Shown here: piece by piece, positions 44,529 to 53,324 of the stretch
How the letters are laid out: each line of letters starts with the position of its first letter
How positions within the stretch are numbered: the first letter of the stretch is position 1
Assembly: GCA_913053875.1 (NCBI GenBank)
Contig: CAJXGN010000008.1
Coordinates: 93,331 to 157,330, forward strand
DNA: 64,000 nucleotides
Direction: 5' to 3'
Origin: an uncultured Agromyces sp.
GTDB lineage: Bacteria > Actinomycetota > Actinomycetes > Actinomycetales > Microbacteriaceae
Made by a program: the position numbers and the translations under genes
The notes under the pieces: generated by a model
The model's input: the letters and a program-made list of their open reading frames with translations, nothing else
What the model was told of the DNA's origin: nothing
Database searches by the model: none

Positions 44529-45344
44529 TCAGTGCGGCGCGTGGTACTCCGCGTCGCCGCCCTTCCAGTACCCCTTCACGGTCGACTGGTCGGGGCCGAC
44601 GCCCCAGCGGTCGTGCACCAGGGCACGCCCCGGCTTCACGACCGACTGCTCGGCGGCGACGAACGCGAACAGGTCGCCCTCGGGGCGGTCGTCGGGGCCG
44701 AGGGCGTCGAGCGCTGCGATGAGCGCGGTGGTGCGCGCGGCCAGATCGGCCCCGCGGTGCACCCAGTCGACGCGCACGCCCGCGGGCGCGGCCAGGTTGA
44801 GCTCGTGCGCGGCGTCGGGCACCTCGACGACCACGCGGCCTCGGGCGTCGGGGCCCGCGATCTCGAGGAAGCGCCGGATCGCGGGCACCGCGGTCTCGTC
44901 GCCCGCGAGGAACCACGATTCGGGGGCGCCGTCGAACACGGCCGACCCGCGCGGGCCCCCGACGGCGACGGGCGCACCGATCGGGGCATCCGCCGCCCAA
45001 CGACCCGCGATGCCGTGGTCGCCGTGCAGCACGAACTCGAGGTCGAGCGTGCCGGCCTCCGCGTCCCACGCGAGCGGCGTGTACTCGCGGCTCGGCGACT
45101 CGCGGTACGCCTCGATCGTCTCCGGCTCGTCGCCGGCGGGGAAGAAGACGCGGATGTGGTCGTCGGCACCGGGCGAGTCGAAGCCGCGCAGGTCGGGCCC
45201 CTCGAGGCGGAGCCGCACGTAGTTCGGCGACAGCTGGCCGCGCTCGGCGAGACGTGCGCGGCGGAAGCGCAGGTCCATCGGGCGCCGCTCGCGGCGAAAG
45301 GTCGTGTCGGCGGTGGGCGAGGGGCTCGTGGTGGACGGCTGCAT
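44529..45344 (-). CDS. Siderophore-interacting protein (iron-regulated)
   Basis: A 271-residue SIP-family ferric-siderophore reductase. FAD-domain segments are DDHIRVFFPAGDEP and REYTPLAWDAEAGTLDLEFVLHG; reductase-domain segments are FLAGDETAVPAIRRF and STVKGYWKGG. ATG 45344 abuts the DtxR-type box, and within that box TAGCCT lies six bases before the ATG, so a leaderless, iron-repressed transcript is likely. An internal Met (45278, MDLRFRRARLAERG) is an alternative start if the first 22 Ser/Thr-rich residues are not translated. Confidence 0.9.
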   Translation of the reverse strand: MQPSTTSPSPTADTTFRRERRPMDLRFRRARLAERGQLSPNYVRLRLEGPDLRGFDSPGADDHIRVFFPAGDEPETIEAYRESPSREYTPLAWDAEAGTLDLEFVLHGDHGIAGRWAADAPIGAPVAVGGPRGSAVFDGAPESWFLAGDETAVPAIRRFLEIAGPDARGRVVVEVPDAAHELNLAAPAGVRVDWVHRGADLAARTTALIAALDALGPDDRPEGDLFAFVAAEQSVVKPGRALVHDRWGVGPDQSTVKGYWKGGDAEYHAPH

Positions 45345-45362
45345 AAGGTTAGGCTAACCTAC
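45344..45362. promoter_or_regulatory. DtxR/IdeR iron box
   Basis: TAAGGTTAGGCTAACCTAC matches the classical DtxR/IdeR consensus TTAGGTTAGGCTAACCTAA at 17 of 19 positions. It sits between the divergent siderophore-interacting gene and the iron-siderophore importer. One edge touches the start codon of the former, so repression by iron-loaded DtxR/IdeR of both units is very likely. Confidence 0.92.
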
Positions 45363-45485
45363 ATTCGTCCGAGGCCACGCGCTGTGCGAACGGCCTCACC
45401 ACACGAGATCGACGGCGTCGTCGGCGGCGCTTCCGCATGCCCGCGAACGCCGCTTCGTGCTGTCCGAAACCAGGAGATCACACAC

Positions 45486-46505
45486 ATGACCGTGAAGTTG
45501 ACCAGGCCCCTGTTCGCGGCCCCGATCGCACTCGTCGCGGCCCTCGCCCTCGCGAGCTGCGCCACCGCGGGCGACGCGGGAACGGATGCCGCGGAGGAGA
45601 CGACCGACGCGACGGTGTCGTTCTCGTGGGACCGCAACATCGCCGGTGAGGACGAGGACCCGGAGTACGAGACGACCACCGTCGAGGTGCCGGTCGACCC
45701 GGAGACCATCGTCGTGTTCGACATCGCGAGCCTCGACACCATCGGCGCCCTCGGCGGCGAGATCGCCGGCGCCCCGCTCGACAACGTGCCCGACTACCTC
45801 GAGGGCTACCTTGCGGACGACGCGTTCAACGCGGGCACCCTGTTCGAGGCCGACCTCATCGAGATCGAGGCCCAGCAGCCCGACCTGATCGTCATCGGCG
45901 GCCGGTCGAGCGCCCTCTGGGAGGACCTCAACGAGATCGCCCCGACCGTCGACCTGTCGCCCGCGGGCACCTTCGAGGAGGGGCTCGAGACCAGCGTGAC
46001 CTTCTTCGGTGAGGTGCTCGGCGCCGAGGACGAGGCCGCCGCCGCACTGGAGGAGCTCGAGGCGGGCATCGCCGAGGCCCAGGAGGCCACCGCCTCGGTC
46101 GAGAACGGCCTCGGCGTCATGGTCACCGGTGGCGAGCTGCGCGCACTGTCGCCCTCGGGCGGGGAGGACGGTCGCGGCCTGCGCGGCGGGCTCATCTACG
46201 ACGTCTTCGGCGTCACGCCCGTCGTCGACGACATCGAGTCGGCCACGCACGGCGAGCCGGTCTCGTTCGAGTTCCTGCTCGAGTACGACCCCGAGACCCT
46301 CTGGGTGGTCGACCGCGACGCCGCGACCGGTGCGGAGGACGCCCAGCCTGCCGCCGAGGTGCTCGACAACGAGATCGTCCAGCAGACGACCGCCTACCAG
46401 GAGGACCGCATCATCTACCTCGACCCGGTCGCGTGGTACATCGTCTTCGGCGGCATCGACACGACGCAGCTCATGATCGACGACGTGCTCGCGATCGCCG
46501 AGTGA
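45486..46505 (+). CDS. Iron-siderophore ABC transporter solute-binding lipoprotein
   Basis: A 339-residue FecB/FatB-like binding protein. The signal peptide ends in the lipobox LALASC (Cys25), followed by an Ala/Thr/Asp-rich linker and the TroA-type fold: VDPETIVVFDIASLDTIGALG, LIEIEAQQPDLIVIGGRSS, and VAWYIVFGGIDTTQLM at the end. The fold and operon partners resemble CeuE/FatB-type receptors for catecholate or hydroxamate siderophores. It lies 123 bases after the iron box. Confidence 0.92.
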   Translation: MTVKLTRPLFAAPIALVAALALASCATAGDAGTDAAEETTDATVSFSWDRNIAGEDEDPEYETTTVEVPVDPETIVVFDIASLDTIGALGGEIAGAPLDNVPDYLEGYLADDAFNAGTLFEADLIEIEAQQPDLIVIGGRSSALWEDLNEIAPTVDLSPAGTFEEGLETSVTFFGEVLGAEDEAAAALEELEAGIAEAQEATASVENGLGVMVTGGELRALSPSGGEDGRGLRGGLIYDVFGVTPVVDDIESATHGEPVSFEFLLEYDPETLWVVDRDAATGAEDAQPAAEVLDNEIVQQTTAYQEDRIIYLDPVAWYIVFGGIDTTQLMIDDVLAIAE

Positions 46506-46532
46506 GCGCGCTGAACTGACGCGCACCACGCA

Positions 46533-47552
46533 GTGACCGCTCTCGCAGCAGACGCCACGAGCACCCCCGCCCGCATCCGCCCCCGGCGGACGTGGGTGGG
46601 GGTGCTCATCGGCGTCGCCCTCCCCGTGCTCGCCGTCGCGAGCCTGTTCATCGGCGTCTCCGACGTGACGCCAGCGTCGATCGTCGCCGGCGGGCCCGAC
46701 GGCGACGCGGCGTACCTCCTCCTCGTCAGTCGCGTGCCGCGCACCGTGAGCGCCATCCTCGTGGGGGCGTCGCTCGCGATCGCCGGCCTGATCATGCAGA
46801 TGCTCGTGCGCAACCGGTTCGTCGAGCCCGGCACCGCGGGCGTGACCGAGTTCGCGACGCTCGGCATGCTCATCACGCTCGTCTTCTGGCCGGGGATGCC
46901 CGTGTTCGGCAAGATGGGCGTCGCGGCGGTGTTCGGCCTCGTGGGCACGTGGGTGTTCCTCCGCGTCATCCGACAGGTGCCCGTGCGCCAACTCGTGCTG
47001 GTCCCGCTCGTCGGCATCATGCTCGGCGGCATCGTGGGCGCGGTGACCGGGTTCATCGCGTACCGCCTCGACCTGCTGCAGTCGCTGTCGCAGTGGTCGC
47101 TGGGCAGCTTCGCGACGATCATGCAGGGCCGCTACGAGTACGTCTGGATCGCGGCGGTCATGGTCGTGGTCGCCTGGGTCGCCGCCGACCGGTTCAGCGT
47201 CATCGGCATGGGCGAGGAGTTCGCCACGAACCTCGGGCTCGACTACCGGCGGGTGGTCGCGATCGGCATGGTGGTCATCGCGGTGATCACGTCCGCGGTG
47301 CTCGTGACGGCGGGCATGATCCCGTTCCTCGGCCTCGTGGTGCCGAACATCGTGAGCCTCATCATCGGCGACAACGTGCGGCGGTCGATCCCGTGGGTCG
47401 CCGGCCTCGGCGCCGTGTTCGTGCTCGCGTGCGACATCGTCGCGCGCACCCTGCGCTTCCCGTACGAGATCCCCCTCGGGGTCGTCGTCGGCGTCGTCGG
47501 CGCCGGGCTGTTCCTCTGGCTGCTGTTGCGGAGAGGGAGCCGTGCGCACTGA
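46533..47552 (+). CDS. Iron-siderophore ABC transporter permease (FecCD family)
   Basis: A 339-residue BtuC/FecCD-type permease with 9-10 membrane segments. Hallmarks are RVPRTVSAILVGASLAIAGLIMQ, the cytoplasmic coupling region GEEFATNLGLDYRRV, and AGMIPFLGLVVPNIVSLIIGDN near the end. GTG 46533 is used; no strong ribosome site is visible, and the gene follows the binding-protein gene by 27 bases. It ends 11 bases inside the second permease gene. Confidence 0.92.
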   Translation: MTALAADATSTPARIRPRRTWVGVLIGVALPVLAVASLFIGVSDVTPASIVAGGPDGDAAYLLLVSRVPRTVSAILVGASLAIAGLIMQMLVRNRFVEPGTAGVTEFATLGMLITLVFWPGMPVFGKMGVAAVFGLVGTWVFLRVIRQVPVRQLVLVPLVGIMLGGIVGAVTGFIAYRLDLLQSLSQWSLGSFATIMQGRYEYVWIAAVMVVVAWVAADRFSVIGMGEEFATNLGLDYRRVVAIGMVVIAVITSAVLVTAGMIPFLGLVVPNIVSLIIGDNVRRSIPWVAGLGAVFVLACDIVARTLRFPYEIPLGVVVGVVGAGLFLWLLLRRGSRAH

Positions 47553-48564
47553 ACTCGAACCCAGGTCGACGGATGCCTCCGGCACGCCCGTCGCCGCGCG
47601 TCGACGCCTCTCGTGGGCCGACCCGCGGGTGCGCCTCGGGGTGCTCGCCGCGGTCGTCGGGGTGCTCGTCGCGCTCTACTTCTTCACCGACGTGCCCGGT
47701 TCGCTCGCGTTCGCCCTGAAGGTGCGCGGGCTCACCGTCGCCGCGATGATCGTCGTCGCGGTCGCGGTCGGCGTCTCCACCGTGCTGTTCCACACGATCA
47801 CGCAGAACCGCATCCTGACGCCGTCGATCATGGGCTTCGACGCGCTGTACCTGCTGATCGCCACGGCGCTCGTGTTCGTGTTCGGCGCGACCGCCTTCCT
47901 CCGGGCCGAACCGATCGTGCTCTGGGCGGGGCAGCTGGTCGTGATGGTCGGGTTCAGCGTGCTGCTGTTCACGTGGCTGTTCGGCGGCAAGCGGCGGTCG
48001 ATCCACCTGATGCTGCTCGTCGGCATCGTGCTCGGCACGTTCTTCCGCAGCGCGACGTCCTGGATGCAGGCGATGCTCGACCCGCTCGAGTTCCAGGTGC
48101 TGACCGACGTCGCGTTCGCGTCGCTCGCCCGTCCCGACGAGACCCTGCTCGTGCTGAGCGCCGTGCTCGTGGCGGGTGCCTGCGCCGCGGTCGTGCCGCT
48201 GCTCGGCACGCTCGACGTGCTCACGCTCGGCGAGCCCGCCGCGGTCGGCCTCGGCGTACGCCACCGCCTCGTGGTGATGGTGCTCTTCCTGCTCGTGTCG
48301 GTCATGGTCGCCGCGTCGACGGCGCTGATCGGCCCCATCCTCTTCTTCGGGCTCATCGTGGCGAACCTCGCGTACTCGTACGCCGGCTCGTTCCGGCACG
48401 CCTGGACCCTGCCGACCGCAGCCCTCATCGGCGTGGTGTGCCTCCTCGCCGGGCAGCTCGTGCTCGAGCAGCTGCTCGGCTTCGGTGGCAGCCTCGCGAT
48501 GGTGATCGAGTTCGCCGGCGGTCTCTTCTTCCTGTACCTCGTGCTGCGAAAGGGGGCGCGATGA
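47542..48564 (+). CDS. Iron-siderophore ABC transporter permease, second subunit (FecCD family)
   Basis: A 340-residue partner permease. It shares the FecCD fold but has a less typical N-terminal half (ILTPSIMGFDALYLLIATALVFVFG), with the coupling segment GEPAAVGLGVRHRLV and LIGPILFFGLIVANLAYSYAG. Such unequal permease pairs occur in petrobactin/enterobactin-like systems (CeuB/CeuC). GTG 47542 follows GAGAGGGA. The stop overlaps the ATPase start (ATGA). Confidence 0.92.
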   Translation: MRTELEPRSTDASGTPVAARRRLSWADPRVRLGVLAAVVGVLVALYFFTDVPGSLAFALKVRGLTVAAMIVVAVAVGVSTVLFHTITQNRILTPSIMGFDALYLLIATALVFVFGATAFLRAEPIVLWAGQLVVMVGFSVLLFTWLFGGKRRSIHLMLLVGIVLGTFFRSATSWMQAMLDPLEFQVLTDVAFASLARPDETLLVLSAVLVAGACAAVVPLLGTLDVLTLGEPAAVGLGVRHRLVVMVLFLLVSVMVAASTALIGPILFFGLIVANLAYSYAGSFRHAWTLPTAALIGVVCLLAGQLVLEQLLGFGGSLAMVIEFAGGLFFLYLVLRKGAR

Positions 48565-49319
48565 TCGCGCTCGACGGCGCCACCAAGCGCTACAACGGAC
48601 AGGCCGTGCTCGACGACGTATCGCTCGAGCTGGGCGACGTGGGCGTCACGGCCCTCATCGGCCCGAACGGCGCGGGCAAGTCCACCCTGTTCGGCCTCGT
48701 CGGCCGGCTCATCCGCCCCGACGCCGGCAGCGTGCACGTCGACGGGCTCGACGTCGCCGTGGCGCCGAGCCGGGAGCTCGCGCGGACGCTCGCCGTGCTC
48801 CGCCAGGACAACCACATCGCCGCCCGCCTGACCGTGCACGACCTCGTCGAGTTCGGCCGGTTCCCGCACTCGGGCGGGCGCCTCACGATCGAGGATCGCG
48901 AGCACATCGACCGGGCCATCGCGTACCTCGACCTGGACGACTTCCGCGGGCGCTTCCTCGACGAGCTCTCGGGCGGGCAGCGCCAGCGAGCGTTCATCGC
49001 GATGGTGCTCGCGCAGGACACGAAGTACCTGCTGCTCGACGAGCCGCTCAACAACCTCGACCTCCGCCACGCGGTCGACATCATGCGCCTGCTGCGGCGC
49101 GCGGCCGACGAGCTCGGCAAGCGCGTCGTGGTCGTCATGCACGACATCAACTTCGCCTCGGTGCACGCCGACCGCATCGTCGCGCTCCGCGACGGCCGGG
49201 TGATCGCGCACGGCACGCCCGCCGAGGTGATGCGCCCCGACGTGCTCGCCGCCGTGTACGACGTCGACATCGACGTGCGCGAGGTCGACGGCGCGCTGCT
49301 CGGTTACTACTACCGCTGA
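48561..49319 (+). CDS. Iron-siderophore ABC transporter ATP-binding protein
   Basis: A 252-residue FecE/CeuD-type ATPase. Walker A GPNGAGKST is at residues 34-42, the Q-loop is VLRQDNHIAARLTV, the signature LSGGQRQRAFIA, Walker B LLLDEPLNNLD, and the H-loop VVMHDINFAS. It is the last gene of the iron-regulated importer, which has its substrate-binding, two permease and one ATPase genes all present and in order. Confidence 0.94.
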   Translation: MIALDGATKRYNGQAVLDDVSLELGDVGVTALIGPNGAGKSTLFGLVGRLIRPDAGSVHVDGLDVAVAPSRELARTLAVLRQDNHIAARLTVHDLVEFGRFPHSGGRLTIEDREHIDRAIAYLDLDDFRGRFLDELSGGQRQRAFIAMVLAQDTKYLLLDEPLNNLDLRHAVDIMRLLRRAADELGKRVVVVMHDINFASVHADRIVALRDGRVIAHGTPAEVMRPDVLAAVYDVDIDVREVDGALLGYYYR

Positions 49320-49402
49320 GGTCGCTCCGCGGCATCCGCACCGCTGCCTGCCGGTGCTCGAGCGGGCGGATGCACCCCTCGCGCACGCCGCGCGCGCAGT
49401 GC

Positions 49403-49408
49403 TAGCGT
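49403..49408 (+). promoter_or_regulatory. Putative -10 box TAGCGT for metPS
   Basis: TAGCGT lies about 60 bases before ATG 49471. Here a real leader with a ribosome site (GGAGGGGG at 49459-49466) follows, unlike the leaderless genes. Confidence 0.4.
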
Positions 49409-49470
49409 GCGGGTGACGGCCCTCGCGATGCTGCGGCGGCGAGGCATCCGTCGGCGCCGGAGGGGGACGC

Positions 49471-51084
49471 ATGGCGAACCAGGCACAGCACGTCGGCGCG
49501 GGACGCCCGCGCGAGCAGTGGACCGGACAGGTCGGCTTCATCCTCGCGGCCATCGGCTCGGCCGTCGGGCTCGGCAACATCTGGCGGTTCCCGGGGGTCG
49601 CGTACGAGAACGGCGGCGGTGCGTTCCTCATCCCGTACCTCGTGGCGCTGATCACGGCGGGCATCCCGATCCTCTTCCTCGACTACGCGATCGGCCACCG
49701 CTTCCGCGGCGCGGCACCCACCGCCTTCCGGCGTCTGGGCGGGCGCTGGCTCGAGGGGCTCGGCTGGTTCCAGGTCATGATCGCGTTCGTGATCGGCCTC
49801 TACTACACGGCCGTCATCGCGTGGGCGCTCAGCTACTTCGTCTTCTCGTTCGACCTGCGCTGGGGCGACGACCCGGCCGGCTTCTTCGTGGGCGACTACC
49901 TCCAGGTCAGCGACCCGGGCTTCAGCCTCCAGTTCGTGCCGAGCGTGCTCATCCCGCTCGCGATCGTGTGGCTGCTGGCGCTCATCGTGCTGGGCGCGGG
50001 CATCGCCAAGGGCGTGCAGCGGGCGAACGTCGTCTTCCTGCCGCTGCTGGTCGTCGCGTTCCTCATCCTCGTGGTGCGCGCGCTGTTCCTCGACGGCGCG
50101 GCCGAGGGCCTGAACGCGTTCTTCACCCCGAACTGGGCGGCGCTCGGCGACCCGAACGTCTGGATCGCCGCGTACAGCCAGATCTTCTTCTCGCTGTCGA
50201 TCGCGTTCGGCATCATGATCACCTACGCGTCCTACCGCAAGCGCCGCTCGAACCTCACCGGCCCGGGCCTCGTGGTGGCGTTCTCGAACTCGTCCTTCGA
50301 GATCCTCGCCGGCATCGGCGTGTTCGCCACGCTCGGCTTCTTCGCGTTCCAGCAGGGCGTCGCGGTCGACCAGCTCGAGGGTCTCACGGGGGTCGGGCTG
50401 TCGTTCATCACCTTCCCGGCGATCGTGTCGCAGATGCCGGGCGGGCCGATCTTCGGCGTGCTGTTCTTCGGCTCGCTGACGATGGCGGGCTTCACGTCGC
50501 TGCTGTCGGTGCTGCAGGTCGTGTCGGCGGGCTTCCAGGAGAAGTTCGGCCTGAACCCGCGGCAGGCGGCCGTGCGGGTCGGCGCGGTCTCGGCCCTGCT
50601 GTCGGTGCTGCTCTTCTCCACGACCACGGGGCTGCTGGCCCTCGACGTGGCCGACCAGTGGGCGAACAACGTCGGCATCGTGGCATCCGCCGTGCTGACG
50701 ACGGTGCTCGTCATCTGGGTGCTGCGCAAGGGATCCGAGCTGCGCTACCACCTCAACGCGGTGTCGACGTTCAAGCTCGGCGGGCTCTGGATCGTGCTGG
50801 TCGGCGTGCTCGCACCGGTGGTGCTCGGCTACATGCTCATCCAGCGCATCGTGTCGCTCATCGTCGACGGCTACGGCGAACTGCCGAGCTGGTACCTGGT
50901 CGTGTTCGGGTGGGGCACCATCGCGGTCATCCTGCTCGGTGCGCTCGTGCTGACCGTGGTGCGCTGGGGCTTCGATCCGGAGCGCTTCCGGGTCTGGCCG
51001 CCGTATCCCGCCGCAGGGGCGGGTGATCGGATGCCTCGTGCCGACGCGCCCGACGGCCCGGCCGGGAAGGAGGATCGCACATGA
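49471..51084 (+). CDS. metP: Methionine/alanine:sodium symporter, large subunit (NSS family)
   Basis: A 537-residue neurotransmitter:sodium-symporter-family protein with about 11-12 membrane segments. Hallmarks are FILAAIGSAVGLGNIWRFPG at the sodium/substrate site of TM1, GGGAFLIPYLVALI in TM2, and SLSIAFGIMITYASYR in TM6. A 55-residue MetS-like protein overlaps its stop, which identifies the pair as the actinobacterial MetPS methionine and alanine importer rather than a generic NSS transporter. The C-terminal tail is longer and Pro-rich. Confidence 0.9.
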   Translation: MANQAQHVGAGRPREQWTGQVGFILAAIGSAVGLGNIWRFPGVAYENGGGAFLIPYLVALITAGIPILFLDYAIGHRFRGAAPTAFRRLGGRWLEGLGWFQVMIAFVIGLYYTAVIAWALSYFVFSFDLRWGDDPAGFFVGDYLQVSDPGFSLQFVPSVLIPLAIVWLLALIVLGAGIAKGVQRANVVFLPLLVVAFLILVVRALFLDGAAEGLNAFFTPNWAALGDPNVWIAAYSQIFFSLSIAFGIMITYASYRKRRSNLTGPGLVVAFSNSSFEILAGIGVFATLGFFAFQQGVAVDQLEGLTGVGLSFITFPAIVSQMPGGPIFGVLFFGSLTMAGFTSLLSVLQVVSAGFQEKFGLNPRQAAVRVGAVSALLSVLLFSTTTGLLALDVADQWANNVGIVASAVLTTVLVIWVLRKGSELRYHLNAVSTFKLGGLWIVLVGVLAPVVLGYMLIQRIVSLIVDGYGELPSWYLVVFGWGTIAVILLGALVLTVVRWGFDPERFRVWPPYPAAGAGDRMPRADAPDGPAGKEDRT

Positions 51085-51248
51085 CCGGCATCGCGATCGC
51101 GTTCCTGATCATCGCCCTGCTCGTGGTGTGGGGCGGCCTCGTGGCGAGCATCCTGTACCTCCGGCGACGCCCCGAGTCGTCGGAGTACCCGCCCGGCGGC
51201 GAGGACGACCACCGCGAGGACGAGGCGCCGATCGAGCACGACACCTGA
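51081..51248 (+). CDS. metS: Methionine/alanine importer small subunit
   Basis: A 55-residue single-pass membrane protein: the N-terminal hydrophobic helix TGIAIAFLIIALLVVWGGLV is followed by a short charged, Glu/Asp-rich cytosolic tail. Its ATG overlaps the stop of the NSS transporter gene (ATGA), and AAGGAGGA precedes it. In Corynebacterium MetS is required for MetP function, so the pair is assigned by both context and form. Confidence 0.88.
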   Translation: MTGIAIAFLIIALLVVWGGLVASILYLRRRPESSEYPPGGEDDHREDEAPIEHDT

Positions 51249-51278
51249 GGGCTGCGCGTCGTGGCCTGACGGCGTCGG

Positions 51279-51284
51279 TAGGGT
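51279..51284 (+). promoter_or_regulatory. -10 box TAGGGT of leaderless LssY-domain gene
   Basis: TAGGGT is followed by GAGCGC (six bases) and ATG 51291. There is no ribosome site between them. Confidence 0.55.
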
Positions 51285-51290
51285 GAGCGC

Positions 51291-52193
51291 ATGACGGGCT
51301 CCGCGGCCGACCGCGCGCCGTCGGCGAGGCGCTTCTCGGTGAACGCCCTGCTCGACGGGTTCTTCTTCGTGTTCGCGGGCCTCGCCGCGGTGTGGCTCGC
51401 GTGGCTGCTGCTCGACGAGTCGTTCCAGTGGGGCTGGTGGGGCCTGCTGCTCGCGATCGCGTTCTGGGTCGTGCTCGCCTACCTGGTGCTGCCGCGGCTG
51501 CACCGCATCCTCACCTCGATCTACGTGCCCGACTACTTCATCGGTCGCGCGCGCACGAGCGACGGCCTCCTCGGCGACCCGGTGAACGTCGCCGTGCTCG
51601 GCAGCGAGGACCAGCTGCACGCGGCGCTCGCCGCAGCGCGCTGGACCCGCGCCGACGACATCACGCTCGGCTCGACCTGGCGCATCATCGCCTCGACGCT
51701 CACGCGTCGGTCGTACGACGAGGCGCCCGTGAGCCCGCTCTTCCTGTTCGGGCGGATGCAGGACTTCGCGTACCAGCAGGAGGTCGAGGGCAACCCGGCC
51801 AAGCGCCACCACGTGCGGTTCTGGCGGTGCCCCGACGGCTGGCTGCTGCCCGGCGGCTACCGGGTCGACTGGCTCGCGGCCGGCACGTTCGACCGCGCCG
51901 TCGGCCTCTCGCTGTTCACGCTGCAGGTCACGCACAAGATCGACGCCGATACCGACATCGAGCGCGACCACATCGTCTCGACGCTCGCGGGCGCCGACCC
52001 CGCCGTGCGGGTGACCGTGATCCGCGACTTCGCGACCGGCTACCACTCGCGCAACGGCGGCGGCGACTCGATCCGCACCGACGGCGACCTGCCGATCGTC
52101 GACGTGCGGCGCCTGCTGCGCAACGGCGAGCCGCTGCCGGCCGACGAGATCGACCGGTCGGTGCCGGTCACCGAGCTCTCGGGCGGCGTGTGA
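51291..52193 (+). CDS. LssY C-terminal domain membrane protein
   Basis: A 300-residue protein. Two membrane segments (about residues 25-45 and 50-70) are followed by a soluble LssY_C domain with IGRARTSDGLLGDPVNVAVLG, WTRADDITLGSTW, RMQDFAYQQEVEGNPAKRHHVRFWR and the His-bearing TLQVTHKIDADTDIERD. The domain is of unknown function, often linked to membrane phospholipid phosphatase-type proteins. The start is probably leaderless, and its stop overlaps the next ATG by one base. Confidence 0.85.
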   Translation: MTGSAADRAPSARRFSVNALLDGFFFVFAGLAAVWLAWLLLDESFQWGWWGLLLAIAFWVVLAYLVLPRLHRILTSIYVPDYFIGRARTSDGLLGDPVNVAVLGSEDQLHAALAAARWTRADDITLGSTWRIIASTLTRRSYDEAPVSPLFLFGRMQDFAYQQEVEGNPAKRHHVRFWRCPDGWLLPGGYRVDWLAAGTFDRAVGLSLFTLQVTHKIDADTDIERDHIVSTLAGADPAVRVTVIRDFATGYHSRNGGGDSIRTDGDLPIVDVRRLLRNGEPLPADEIDRSVPVTELSGGV

Positions 52194-52732
52194 TGGACGA
52201 GCCCGCGAAGCGCGCCGCGTTCGAGCCGACCCCGGAGCTGATCCGGCCGGTTCCGGGGCCGGCGCCGACCAGGCGTCCGCTCACCACGTCGCTCGGTGCG
52301 GTGCTCGTCGTGCTGCGCGTGCTCGCGGGCTTCGCGTGGCTCGGCGGCCTCGCGCTGCTCTGGCCCGAGCTCACCGCCGACGTCGAGCTCGACCTCACGT
52401 TCGACGACCCCGCGGCGTTCACCGTCGCACTCATCGTGATCCTCGCCATCGGGGCGCTGGTGCTGGTCTTCGAGCTCGGCGTCGCGTGGTTCGTCTACCG
52501 GGGCGCGAACTGGGCGCGCATCGTCGTGATGGTCGTCGCGACCCTGAGCGTCACCGGGTCGGCGATCGAGTACTTCACGGGCGACCAGGACATCCGGCTC
52601 GACACGACGCTGCTGACCCTCGCGCTCGACATCCTCATCCTGCTCGCGCTCTCGAGCCGTTCGGCGCGCGACTACGCCCGCCGCGACCGCTCGCGCGAGA
52701 CGCGGGTTCCCCCGAAGCGGTCGGCTTCCTAG
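52193..52732 (+). CDS. Hypothetical membrane protein
   Basis: A 179-residue protein with four predicted membrane segments after a 30-residue Pro-rich cytosolic start (PTPELIRPVPGPAPTRR) and a short Arg-rich C-terminus. I do not recognise a family beyond general actinobacterial four-helix membrane proteins. It is co-translated with the LssY-domain gene (TGATG), suggesting a shared membrane role. Its TAG stop is part of a TAGGCT box that may drive the next gene. Confidence 0.7.
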   Translation: MDEPAKRAAFEPTPELIRPVPGPAPTRRPLTTSLGAVLVVLRVLAGFAWLGGLALLWPELTADVELDLTFDDPAAFTVALIVILAIGALVLVFELGVAWFVYRGANWARIVVMVVATLSVTGSAIEYFTGDQDIRLDTTLLTLALDILILLALSSRSARDYARRDRSRETRVPPKRSAS

Positions 52733-52771
52733 GCTGGAGGCAGCTCCCACCGACGATGCCAGGAGGCCACG

Positions 52772-53305
52772 ATGCTCGATGTCGACCCGTACGCCGCACT
52801 GCAGCGCTTCGCGCCGCTGCCCTCGTTCGAGGTGACGAGCGACGACTTCGCAGACGGCGGCGAGATCCCGCTGCGCAACCGGGCGGAGGGGGCCGGCGGC
52901 GGCGACGTGTCGCCGCAGCTCGCGTGGTCGGGGTTCCCCGCCGAGACCCGGGGGTTCGTACTCACGTGCCTCGACCCCGACGCGCCGACCGGTGCCGGGT
53001 GGTGGCACTGGGCGGTGAACGGGCTCGGCACGGCGACCGAGCTGCCCGCGGGCGCCGGCGCACTCGGCGAGGGCGGCCTGCCCGATGGTGCGTTCATGGT
53101 CGTCAACGAGAGCCGGGTGCCGGCCTACGGCGGCCCGAACCCGCCGGCGGGCACCGGGGTGCACCGGTACATCTTCGTCGTGACGGCACTCGACGTGCCG
53201 CGGCTCGACGCGGGCCCCGAGACCACGCCCAGCACGCTCGCGTTCCAGGCGCACTTCCACGGCATCGCCCGGGGCATCCTCACCGGCACCGTCACGGCAC
53301 CCTGA
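52772..53305 (+). CDS. PEBP family (YbhB/YbcL, Raf kinase inhibitor-like) protein
   Basis: A 177-residue phosphatidylethanolamine-binding-type protein. It has the family segments SPQLAWSGFP, TCLDPDAPTGAGWWHWAVNGL, GGPNPPAGTGVHRYIFVVTAL and LAFQAHFHGIARG. Its role in bacteria is not established; it may bind anionic ligands. TAGGCT at 52730-52735 and AGGAGG before ATG 52772 fit a conventional promoter. Confidence 0.92.
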   Translation: MLDVDPYAALQRFAPLPSFEVTSDDFADGGEIPLRNRAEGAGGGDVSPQLAWSGFPAETRGFVLTCLDPDAPTGAGWWHWAVNGLGTATELPAGAGALGEGGLPDGAFMVVNESRVPAYGGPNPPAGTGVHRYIFVVTALDVPRLDAGPETTPSTLAFQAHFHGIARGILTGTVTAP

Positions 53306-53324
53306 ACCCGACGCGGCCGGGCGG

